From contig NC_091255.1 of the NCBI RefSeq assembly GCF_042477335.2, positions 28,374,501 through 28,438,500 of the forward strand: a stretch of DNA of 64,000 nucleotides, read 5' to 3'. Origin of the DNA: Ovis canadensis. Its lineage: Eukaryota; Chordata; Mammalia; Artiodactyla; Bovidae. Numbering within the stretch: the first letter of the stretch is position 1; each line of letters begins with the position of its first letter. Made by a program: the position numbers and the translations under genes. The notes below the pieces were generated by a model. The model ran no database searches. It was not told the DNA's origin and saw only the letters and a list, made by a program, of their open reading frames with translations. Positions 44,026-55,100 of the stretch are shown here, in pieces.

Positions 44026-47000
44026 ATGTCAGGGGATACCTGTCTGTGCCCAGCCTCGGGGGCCAAGCCCAAGCTCAGCGGCTTCAAGGGAGGAGGCCTG
44101 GGCAACAAATACGTCCAGCTCAATGTGGGCGGTTCCCTGTACTACACCACTGTGCGGGCACTAACCCGGCACGACACCATGCTCAAGGCCATGTTCAGTG
44201 GGCGCATGGAGGTGCTGACTGACAAAGAAGGTGAGGCGCGGGGGCTTGTTTGGCGGGATGGGGATGGGAGGTGGGAGAAGGAAGTGACCTCAGAGCACGG
44301 CCTAAGCCTGGCAGATCTGGAATCTAGATTCATTTTTCTTCTTCATCTAGTATGGGACTCCTTCACCTGGAGTTCTTGTGCAGCTTCAGAAATCTCTGAA
44401 ACTGTACATGGAATGTTGTGTGTGTACATATTTTTCAGGGAGAAGAGCTGTACTTTTTAAATGTTCACACAGGACTAGATTCTCATAAGAACCATCACCA
44501 GAGTGCCTGAGCAGTGGGCAGAAAGCAGGCAGGGCTGGGTGGTTTCCATGTTGCCAGGAGGTGGGCCTGGAGGGCCTGTGTCATCTTGGTTTTGGGGAGG
44601 AGGGGTGAAGAGCAGCCATGGGCCTCAGAGCCAGAGGTTCCTCCTGTTACCCTGTGCTGTGGGCTCTGTGCTCCTTATCACCTGCCACCAGGCTCGCCAG
44701 GTGGCTTTTGCCTGCTGTCTGCCCTGAGGTACCTGGAGACAAACAGTAACCCTCGGGGGCCTGTCTGAATCCCTAGGCTGGATCCTCATAGACCGATGCG
44801 GGAAGCACTTTGGCACCATTCTGAATTACCTCCGAGACGACACAATCGTCCTCCCTCAAAACCGGCAAGAGATCAAGGAATTGATGGCTGAAGCAAAATA
44901 TTACCTCATTCAGGGGCTGGTGAACATGTGCCAGTCTGCCCTGCAGGTGCGGAGGCAGAGGCAGGGCGGGTTGATGAGGGCGGGGTTGGCTCCCTCCTTC
45001 AGGGACGTAGGGTGCAGTTCCTGGAAGACCACATGGCACGTATGAGATGAGTCCAAACCTAGTTAGACACACCATGTTGCCCAGGCCAAGCAAGCTGGCA
45101 AAGTGAGTGAAAGTCACTCAGTTGTGTCTGATTCTTTGTGACCTCATGGACTGTACAGTCCATGGAATTCTCCAGGTCAGAATACTGGAGTGGGTAGCCT
45201 TTCCCTTCTCCAGGGTATCTTCCCAACTCAGGGATCAAACCCAGGTCTCCCACATTGCAGGCGGATTCTTTACCAGCTGAGCCACAAGGGAAGCCCCAGC
45301 AAGCTGGCAGCCAGTCAGTTTATAAGGTGACAGACTCAGGTGGAGTGACTAGACCCTGCTTCTAGTTTATATGCCTAGGTATCTGGAGTTTAGATTTCTG
45401 AAAGTGGGGATCTGCTTGCCAGTTGGCAGTTTCTTCTGCCAGGGGCCTCCTGTCTCTATCTGATGCCTCAACAAGCAGGGGGTAGCCATGGCAGAGGGGC
45501 TCTGACAGCTCCTGGGAAAAGCCTGGCAAACAGAAGATCTGGAAGAAAAAGATTGTTTGCTGTTTGTCACTCAGGACAAGAAGGACTCCTACCAGCCTGT
45601 GTGCAACATCCCCATCATCACTTCCCTGAAGGAAGAGGAAAGGCTCATCGAATCCTCCACCAGGGTAGGCTGGGACCTCCAAGGGGTCGCCAGGGGCGGC
45701 AGGCAGGGGGTGCCAGGTCCCTGGCCCTCACCTTCTCTCCCCTCACAGCCCGTTGTGAAGCTGCTGTACAACAGGAGCAACAACAAGTATTCCTACACCA
45801 GGTAGGGGGGCACCCTGGCAAGGGTGGGGGATGATGCCCAGGGAAGGGCTGGAGAAGCAGCTGGAAGGGCTGAGTGGACAAACTGGGCAGCAGACTCAAG
45901 GGAAGCCACCTGCACGCCTGGCACAGTTGGCATAAGTCTGGGTTTTGGGAGAAGAGAGCAGAAGGGGAATCAGGGCCAAGGCATTTGGAACCCAGTGCAG
46001 GGCCCTGGCCGGGATGGAGACAAGACTGAACATGAACATGTAACTGAACACGTGTCCGGCAGCGGGCCAGGGGTTTCCCCCACATTCTCTTACAGGGCTG
46101 GGAGGCCAAGAGGCTGGAACTCCTCTTGAGACAGCCCTTGTTCTTTGCATCCGGGCCAGTGGCCTCCTCGTCCCCCAGTGTCCTCTCAACAGGCCATAGC
46201 TAGGTACAGGCAGGAGGCTGCAGGCCCTCAGTGATTCCTGTCACCCCTGCAGCAAGGGAAGGAGGCCGACTGCCATCTCAACAGGTCCTCCTCCTCCTGT
46301 TAAGATGGCAGTCAGCCTCCTTCTTTTTGGGCCTGCTGAGAGGAGGCTCTCCCTCAGCTCTCTCTGTTGTAACTTAAGTCCAACTTACCTCCTTCCCCTC
46401 AGAGGCCCCCAGATTCACAGGGGAGCCCATGACCCTTTCTCACCATCCCTCTGGCGTCCTGACTTTCCCTCATTTTGTGAGCACGATGGGGGAGGGGAGG
46501 GCAGGGGAGAGCCCAGCCTGCACCACCCCTGTGCTGGGATCTCACTCCCAGGCCGGTGGGTTCTCACCGGTTTTTCAGCAACTCTGATGACCACCTGCTG
46601 AAAAACATTGAGCTGTTCGACAAGCTCTCCCTGCGCTTCAACGGTCGCGTGCTCTTCATCAAGGACGTCATTGGCGATGAGATCTGCTGCTGGTCCTTCT
46701 ATGGGCAGGGTCGGAAGCTGGCAGAGGTGTGCTGCACCTCCATCGTGTATGCCACCGAGAAGAAGCAGACCAAGGTACGGGGCTTCCGCCTGCCTGCGTG
46801 CGGCTGACCCTTTCACTGCCCGGCGCGCATCCTGCTGTGTTTCCCACACCCACCGCAGTGGTGTTGCTCAAGGACAAAAGCCAATGCAGGGAGTTTAGGG
46901 AATGCACAGAATTCTGCTCTGGTCAGCTGAGAGGCAGGCCTGTTGACCAGCGGGGTAACTGCAGTTGGCCCAATTCAGATCGGAATTCTGGTCTGGTAAG

Positions 47001-48406
47001 ACATTTGGATAGGACATTTAGACCTTCTGGGCCTCAGTTTCCTCATTTGAAGATCTGAGAATGAAAGTATGAATTTAACAGAACTGTTATGAAAATGAGA
47101 CAGTTCTGAGGAGAAGCAGTGCAGGGCAGCAGAAATAGCTCTAGCCCTTGGTGGTTGGGCATTCCTGGTCAGTCAGCTTGCCTCTGCAGTGACAGCACAC
47201 TGCCAGGCACAAGGGATTTGATAGGAGATAATAAATTCAATTTTTATAATCTGTAAAACGGAGACTAGGGCTGTTAGAAATTTAATTCTACATATACACA
47301 CACATATATATTATATATATATACATATATTCTATATATATACACACACATATATATATAAATATATAAAGATCTTCAGGCTTCCCAGATGGCACCAGTG
47401 GCAATACAGGAGACACAAGTGATGCAAGTCCGATCCCTGGGTTGGGAAGATCCCCTAGAGGAGGAAATGGCAACCCACTCCAATATTCTTGCCTAGAGAA
47501 TCCCATGCACACAGGAGCCTGCTGGGCTGCAGCCATGGGGTCGCAAGGAATCGGACATGACTGAGCGCACGTGCACAACAAACCCAACTAACTCTCCCCA
47601 GGCTGCCAGCAGACGGTGCCTCCTGGAGAACAGCTGCCCCCCGTGTTTAGGAGACGACAGACTGCTAGGGTGGAAGGGCAGCTTGTCTCGGGGGAGAGCT
47701 GTGTGCATGTGAAGGGCTCAAAGCAAGTAGGTTTTTTTGTTTTCTGTGTGCCCAGCTCTCTGCTCAACACTTGACAATCTTCATATAACATTCACAACAG
47801 TCTCTGAGGTCAGTGTTAACATTTGGAAACTTAGGCACCACAAAGTTAAATCTGAGACCCCACAGCTAGTAACTGGGGGAGCTGTGTTTGTACCTAGGCC
47901 TGACCACAGAGCTAAGGCCCTGACCTCACCACATACTAGTCCACTGTTCTGGGATTGGGTGGGGCAGGGTACTAGTCTTCTGCATCTTTATGTCCATAGA
48001 ATACATCTCCTCATGCCTCCTTCAGAGGAAGACCTCCGCCCGCCCTCGCAAGACAGAAAGTCAAGTCTCTTGAGAGACTTCTGGAGGCCTCATGGAGTTA
48101 GCAGGGCCAAGGGCCCTGACGTGCTGTACCCTCTTTGGGATGAAACCTCATGCTGTTTTCTCGTCCCAGGTGGAATTCCCAGAGGCCCGAATCTATGAGG
48201 AGACACTCAACGTCTTACTCTATGAGACCCCCCGAGTCCCTGACAACTCCCTCTTGGAGGCCACAAGCCGGAACCGCAGCCAGGCTTCCCCCAGTGAAGA
48301 TGAGGAAACCCTGGAACTGCGGGACCGTGTCCGCCGCATCCACGTCAAGCGCTACAGCACTTACGATGACCGGCAGCTCGGCCACCAATCCTCCCATCGC
48401 GACTGA
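44026..48406 (+). CDS. TNFAIP1: TNFAIP1 (BACURD2), CUL3 adaptor, six coding exons
   Basis: Exons 44026-44230, 44777-44946, 45575-45664, 45749-45801, 46579-46774 and 48170-48406 join in phase into 316 residues, the human length (start [20 protein letters not shown], end [13 protein letters not shown]). The BTB/T1-type domain spans residues ~28-130 ([19 protein letters not shown]). The protein is a substrate adaptor for CUL3 ubiquitin ligase that targets RhoA and belongs to the KCTD10/KCTD13 group, which bind PCNA and the small subunit of DNA polymerase delta. The PCNA-box-like QTKVEFP (residues 236-242) is split by the last intron. The ATG is in the second exon (acceptor before 43913). A non-coding exon lies in the CpG island. 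The gene was first described as TNF-induced; no response element was sought. Confidence 0.97.
45101..45297 (-). repeat. Bov-tA SINE in TNFAIP1 intron
   Basis: Bounded by the 12-base duplication agcaagctggca (45089-45100 and 45298-45309). It carries a 20-base perfect palindrome at 45145-45164 typical of this subfamily. Confidence 0.94.
46256..46325. repeat. near-perfect inverted repeat (hairpin) in TNFAIP1 intron
   Basis: The arms 46259-46285 and 46296-46322 are inverted copies matching at 25 of 27 positions, with a 10-base loop (tcctcctcct). The two differences are C opposite A in the plus-strand RNA but G opposite U in the minus-strand RNA, so the antisense transcript would pair fully. It sits in the 777-base intron between coding exons 4 and 5. 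Function is unknown. Confidence 0.85.
47290..47372. repeat. TA/CA microsatellite
   Basis: Mixed (TA)n and (CA)n runs in the last TNFAIP1 intron, directly before a SINE. Confidence 0.85.
47378..47582 (+). repeat. Bov-tA SINE
   Basis: Head cttcccagatggcaccagtg and body ttgggaagatcccctagagg, ending cgcacgtgcacaac. Last TNFAIP1 intron. Confidence 0.88.
47745..47915 (+). repeat. MIR SINE
   Basis: The MIR core and end are readable: tttggaaacttaggcaccac, cacagctagtaactggggga and gtacctaggcctgacc. Last TNFAIP1 intron. Confidence 0.7.
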
Positions 48407-50805
48407 CGAGACCCTCCTGGAGTCAAGGCACGGGACGCCCCATCGCCCCTCTTGTGGAGCCCTGCCCCCTCGACCGCCCCACTCTGCTGCTGGCTGGGTC
48501 TCTGCCCCAGCACCCAGAGGCACGACAGGACCTGCCTGGGAGGTCAGAGGGCCTGAGCAGCGGAGGGCTCGTGTTTCTCTGCCCAGCTCCCTAAGCACTT
48601 CAGGAGGACTGGCCCGTTTGCTCAGCTCCTCCCTTTCTGCCCGTGGGCTGAATGGACCCATCCACCTCCCACTAGGAGCATTCCCCTCTGCCCTTGGCTG
48701 AGCGAGCCTTTGCTCTGCTGAAGGCTACTTTAGGCCTCAGGGGAGGCCCACGGGGACCGAGTCTCTCTGAGGAAGGTGGCTTCTGGTGCTGTGGAGGCCC
48801 AGTTTCTTACAGGAGGTGGGGCTCCTTTTTTCCTAAGCACAGGCTTGATGAGTTACGTTTTTAACAAATAATCTAGGAAATGATTAGTTTTTAGTTTTAG
48901 TTGAATAATGAGGGGACTGGGTATCTCTGCTACCACTCCAGGGTTCCAAGATCCACGGTAAAGCAGAACCCTTGGCCCTTTTGATACCTTTGGGATCTGT
49001 TTCTTTAAAGCACTTTGTACTTTTATTCAGGAGATTTGTAATCTGCCCTGACCCACGTCATCTTCTGATCTAATTCCCCTTTCCCTGTAGAGTCAATCTA
49101 AGGGAGGGGAAAGAAGCAATAAAAAAACTGACCAGCTCTAGCTTTGCCACAGTGGCCAAGCAGCCAACCCAAAGAGCACTGACGGGGTGAGTTTGTGTAA
49201 GTTAGGACCTGTGGTCCTAATAACACCCCTATAAGAAAGGATAGTTTACCCCCGCATCTTCAGAGTCACATAAGCACTGACTCTTAGGGTCTTACATGAC
49301 TGTTCTCTTTGATTCTCTCGCCCTTGGCTCTGAGACAAGCTGTCCTCACTTACTGTAAGCCCAGAGGGCCGTTGCGGTGGCGGGGGGCAGGAGCTGCAGC
49401 AGGAAGGCTGGAGCCCATGGGCCCCACACCCACCTGCCCATCATCCAAGGACAGCAAACACAGCCCCGCATTCCCCGGGGGCCCCGCTGAGGTGGTTATG
49501 CTTGGTCATCCATCCCCCCGCCCCCATCCATGCTCTTGGTTTTGGGGATGGTGGTTCTGCCCAGTGGTGAGTCCCTGAACACAGAAGGATGTGTGTAGCC
49601 TAAGAGCCTTGAAAGGGTTCTTCGTTTCTTTCTTGCTGGGTAAATTTGGCTCTAGAGATGCCGCACCCTTGGGTAAGGGTGCAAGTTCCTCTTCATGGCT
49701 TCAGTTTTCATTCCCTTCTGTTTGGCTTGGCCCGCGGGCAGCTGCTTATCTGAATTCTTTTCTAAAGGAATGCCACCAGGAGGGAGCTGTTCAGCCAACC
49801 TAACAAACCAGCATTGCACTCAGCAGTACCCACTCAGTCAGGAAAGGACATAGCTGATCAAGTTCATGTCTCTTGACTACTATGACTATAGCTAAGTGGC
49901 TGCTTATAGTTGAGCCTATGGGCAAATGCCAGGCCGGGGTTAGTAGACACAAAGACCTGTGCTAGGGCAAGAGAAAGGTGACTCTAATCAGGCATTTTAC
50001 GCTAGTCATATTCTTGAATGCATAAAGACTTTCAGGTGAGGCACCTTGATGGTCAGCTATAAACGGTTCTTCAAGCCTTCACTGGAGTAACAAGATGAAG
50101 ACAAATCCATTTCTTTGGCCAGATTCCAACTCTGGGTTTCCCACAGCAACTGGAATGCTTCTGCTTGAGGCCACCAGTCTGTTTCCTCAGCTGCCTTCCC
50201 GAAGCCCTTTAATACTCAAAGTCCCAGCTCCCCACTGAGGTATTTTAATGCTTGTCCCTTAACCTCCCCAGTCCCTGGGCCTCTTCACTGCTGGGACTTT
50301 GAGATCCTCAGCTGTCTCAGTGGTGAGCAGTCTTTTCTTTCTGAGACAGCACAACAGTCTGGGACTCTGGGCACTTATCTCCTCCGGTTGAAAATATCTC
50401 TTTGATTTTAAAATACTAACATTGAACTCACTGACGTCATCTTAGCTTTTAAAATCAGACTGTGTTGTAAGGGTTTGGGGAATTTTGAGTTTCCCAACCC
50501 CATTCAGAAAACAGCTCTTGGCTGTGTGAATTTTTCAATTCTGAGCAGCCCTGGGGAATGTACACAAAAAGTGTGGATGAAGGCTAAACCTTGTCAGTTT
50601 CTAAGAAAACTGGAAGCCTGCTGTTAATCACATGGCCCAGCATTATTAGGTTCTGATCTCTTACCTGACCAGGGTCTGCTGAAGGATGGCACAGGTCCTG
50701 GCATGAAAGAACTTCTTTTATCATGTAACTACAATTCTCTGTTGCTCAGCATAGGTGATGGAAACAAACACTAATTTCTAATAAAACTGTGTTACACTGC
50801 AGTGG
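48407..50805 (+). other. TNFAIP1: TNFAIP1 3' UTR
   Basis: About 2.4 kb without repeats follow the stop codon. AATAAA signals occur at 49118-49123 and 50780-50785; the second, followed by gtgttacactg, fits the long 3' UTR known for this gene, and the first could give a shorter form. Confidence 0.65.
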
Positions 50806-50963
50806 TTCAGAGCCATGCTTACAGGGAGTAGAGCTTGGTCACTCACTGCTGTGTGGACATAATTCATGTATTTCTGTTCACCACCTGACTACATTCTCAC
50901 TGGGGCCTATGCCCCATTGCACTCAGTTGCCCTGCAACCCAGGCTCCCCCTGGTGGAGGATTA

Positions 50964-51261
50964 GTGGAACTCAGTCAGTCATGTCTGACTTTTTACGACC
51001 CCACAGACTATACAGTCCATGGAATTCTCCAGGCCAGAATACTGGAGTGGGTAGCCTTTCCCTTCTCTAGGGGATCTTCCCAACCCAGGGATCGAACCCA
51101 GGTCTCCCGTATAGCAGGTGGATTCTTTACCAGCTGAGCCACAAGGGAAGCCCAAGAATACCGGAGTGGGTAGCCTATCCCTTCTTCAGCAGATCTTCCC
51201 GACCCAGGAATTGTACCAGGGTCTCCTGCATTGCAGGTGGATTCTTTGCCAGCTGAGCTAA
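50964..51261 (-). repeat. composite Bov-tA SINE (body duplicated)
   Basis: A full Bov-tA followed by a second partial body (gaataccggagtgggtagcc) lie between one pair of 12-base duplications, ggtggaggatta (50952-50963 and 51262-51273). It therefore inserted as one composite unit between the TNFAIP1 and POLDIP2 3' ends. Confidence 0.9.
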
Positions 51262-51273
51262 GGTGGAGGATTA

Positions 51274-51820
51274 AGGACAACACTATAAAGGGCTGGAACT
51301 GAAATTTAATATTAACTCAAGAAAACGACCTCTTTAACAATCACTACGGTAGTCAGGGAGCAAGCAAGAATCCTAAGAATCAGGGCAAAAATGCAGCACA
51401 TTTTTATCTCTGGCTCTTGGAGATCTTCAAGAAGCTCAGAAAGTAGCTTGGCTTAGTCACTGTCCATACCTAACGCTCCCTGGCAGAGTTTCTGCACTTC
51501 TGAACTGGAGGCCTGACAGACTGGTGCCCGTGGCTGGCAGGCCCACTGCTCCAGGAAACCCAACAGGCTTGCCTCACTCCTTTGACCTTGCTGCTGCCCT
51601 CCAGCTCTGCACTTGGCAGAGGATAAAGAAAACAGAGTCCAGTCCATCCCCCGCCTCACTGGCTGAGTGACCTGGGAGACATCAGGCAAACCCCTGCCCC
51701 ACCATGGAGACCCTAGCTCTGAAGGGGCAGCTTCCTGGAAGGGCAGTTAAGGACAGTAACCAAGGGGCCCCGCCAGGTCAGAAAAGGAGCCTAAGACCCC
51801 GGGGGGCAGAGATGGGAAGG
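51274..51820. other. space between TNFAIP1 and POLDIP2 3' ends
   Basis: Unique sequence without recognised features. Confidence 0.45.
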
Positions 51821-51824
51821 GTGG

Positions 51825-52167
51825 CCAAGCGTACACTGGTTTATTGCCCAAAACTCACATTCTGAACAACTGTGTGACAGGCTAGGGGACCCCCACACCT
51901 AAGGCAGCTGAACACAAGAGCTCCTGATGGAAAGGTTTACTGGAACACATCGTAGGCAGGGCTTACGGGGAAGGCCAGCCTTGGAGGAGGCCCACATGGG
52001 TCTTCTGGAAAAGAGTTATAATCCACCCGCCAAAGTAAGAACCCCGCAATCAAATGGCACAAACGATTAAGATACCCACTGTGGCCATTACAGAGTTCTG
52101 CAGCAACTCTCATGGGATGTGAACTGTTGTTTGGGGCGGAGCCTGGGTGCTCAGGGGCTCTGCTGGC
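51825..52167 (-). other. POLDIP2: POLDIP2 3' UTR with polyadenylation signal
   Basis: On the minus strand ~330 bases after the stop lead to AATAAA (plus-strand tttatt at 51840-51845). Confidence 0.65.
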
Positions 52168-55100
52168 CTACCAGTGAAGGCCTGAGGGCGGTGTCTTCTC
52201 GTCTTTATTGCTTTCCAGGGAGAAGGGAGGGATCCGGACGTCAAAGTGGGAACCATCAGGCCTCTCGAAGCGGAAAGTGCCCCTGGGAGTCAGAGAGAAA
52301 CTGGTTTAGAGGTCTGGAGAGCCCTGTGCCCTCAGCACCACAACTGAGGCAGAATAAAGCAGGCCCGGGCTCTTCTGCCTGGCTCATGCCAGGGTAACAC
52401 TGATCCAGGGGCCCAAGCCATCCTGGCCCTCCATGAAAAGAAGAAATGAAGTTGTCCTGAATTCAGCCCTTCGATGCACCCTGCATAAGCCACCCAACTA
52501 TGCTTTCAGGATACAGAGTGAAACACCAAGGGAAAAAACCAACTCATCGGCAGCTCTGTAGCAAAAAGTCACCAGACCGCTTTGACCTAAGTCCTCATCC
52601 CACAGGGGCCTTCCCAGATGGCACAGTGGTAAAGAATCCGCCTGCCAATGCAGGAGATGCAAGAGACACAGTTTGATCCTTGACTGGGGAATATCCCCTG
52701 GAGAAAGAAATCTCCAGTATTCTTGCCTGGAAAATTCTATGGACAGAAGAGCCTGTCAGGGTATAGTCCATGGAACTGCAATTAGACATGACTGAGCAAC
52801 TGAGCACGCATGCACGCACGCACACATGCACGCACACACACTCTCATTCCACAAAATCACAGAGAACTGGGAAAGTCATGAATCAGGCAAGACTCACACA
52901 ACAGTGAACGGCAGATACAGCTCCACCTCAGGACTTCACTGGGTCCAGAGTGAACTGCATGCTATGAGCTCTTACTTTCTGACCCGCAGTGTCCATGGAC
53001 CTAAGCTGCCCCCACACCCACTTAACTCACCACATGTGCCCACTGGAGGCCTGCAGGGAGACGTGGCTGCTGTACTGGAAGGCGGGCTGCTCCTTGGATA
53101 ACACTGGTTCCTATGAGGGTTCAGGCAAAATAGGTCAGACCAGACAAGCTCCCTGTACCCCAGGGCCACATGCTGACCATCACCGAGTCAGGACCAGATG
53201 CCCTCTCATGCCTCCCACCGTAACGGCCAGCCAGCACCTCCTCTCACAGCACCACCATTAACCTGGGCCTTTTACTCTGGCCCTGGGGAAGATAATCTCA
53301 GACTAAACATCTGAGGTTTCCAGACAAAGATGCCAAGATCTCTGCAAATATCCCTTTCAGAGTCCATTCACTAAGTGCCTTATGATCAGCAAACACCTGC
53401 TAACTTAAGTCCTGGTAATCATAAGGTAATAGATGTTATCCTAAAAAACTGAGATTCTGGTTAAATAACCTGGCCAAAGTTATGCAGCAAGTAAACAACA
53501 CAGTGGGCATCTGAAAAGAGATGAGCTCCAAAGCCCTGTTCTTTCTATCCCACGCTGCCTCCCCAAGTCCCTGCTAACGTGTATAACTGCTTACTGAATG
53601 TGGCCTTCTCTTGCCTTTATTTCTCAGGAGAGTGGGTGGGGTAGTGCAGGAATTGCAAAATCAGATCTCTTCAAGGGCCACCAGAGGATGTACGTGTGTG
53701 AAGAGGCAGAGGAAGGGCAACTGGGAGTGGTGGGGGCTGTGTGCCACACCCAAAGGCTTCCCAATTCAGATTTTTAAACAGGGTGGCCACCAATGTCACT
53801 TACTTGGCTCCAAATCCAGGACCTGCTGCTATGAGTTATAAGAACCATGGGCTAGTTACATAACAGTCTCAGTGTCACCATCTGTGAAATGGGTTATAAG
53901 ACGCCTCCCTCACAGTGAGCTTTCTCACTCTCAACAGTCCTGTGCTTTCATACACTGAGCCCGTCCCTAACCACAGAGGAGGCGACCATGCCTTAAGCTC
54001 CCAGGCCTGCTGGGTGAGACCAGAAACCAAGATCATCAGCCCAAAGATGCTCACCCTGCCCACAACCCCTCGGCCTCGCACTGTCTCCAAGGTGCCGGAC
54101 AGACTGAATATCCTCCAGTGTCGCTCCCGGAGCTGAACCACGTCACTGTCGAGGTTCTCCAAGCGGATGCAATAGCGCCACTGTGGGAGCAGGGGAGAGA
54201 CTTCATGTCTGAGAAGGAACAGAGCCTGGGCTCGCCCCCCGGGGATTCTGAGAGCAAAGGGCAACAAAGGCCAGTACCTGCACTGCACGGGTCTCATCTC
54301 CCACCCCAGAGGTAAAGCCCCCACCTCCCAACCTGCCCCCACAGGCACGCCTCCGGAGCTCCCCTCCGCCCGAGATTAGACACTCACCCAGTAGACGTGG
54401 GAATTCTGGGCTTCCTAGGGAAAAACAAACACAAAGAATTTCAGTCCCCAAGGGCAGAAATTCCAATCAACATCTCTCCAGTGGAGCAGATGTATTCCAG
54501 GACGGATGCAAAGACAGGACAAAGCCACAAGTATCTTGATGACGTGCTAACTATGGCCAACATGCCCAGAGGGAGGCAGGCTCCCTGGGCCCTTCCCTGG
54601 CCTCCTTCCTCCTCATCCTATCAAGATCACAGAGCTGGATGAGAACAGAAAACAGAGGAGAGGGCCCTTCCCTCTCACCACTCTCCCCATCAGACGCTGC
54701 CCCTTCACCCACCACTGCTGCCCAGGCTGCTGTCTTCTCCTCTGCCTTCCCACATCCCAGCAAGATAACAACACTTGGAAAGCTGTAGGCTGGCCTCCCC
54801 CACTATCGTGAGCTCCTGAAAGGCAGGTACAGTCTTTCAGTTTTGTCTCCCTAAGACCCAGGTTACAGCCAAGCAAGAAACAGCTCAATAAATTTATAAA
54901 ATGTGGGAAGAGGAACCTATGGTGATTTAAATAAGTATGTGTATGTTCTTCATAATCATGGCTCCCTTTGAGCCAGAAGAGGAGAGAGTCAACCTGGAGG
55001 CCTCCTTCCTGGGATCTGAGAGTTTCTTTGCTCTAGGTCTTGGTGTCAGCTCTTGCCAAGAGGGTGCTCGACCCCAACCAATACATGCAGCACTGGAAAC

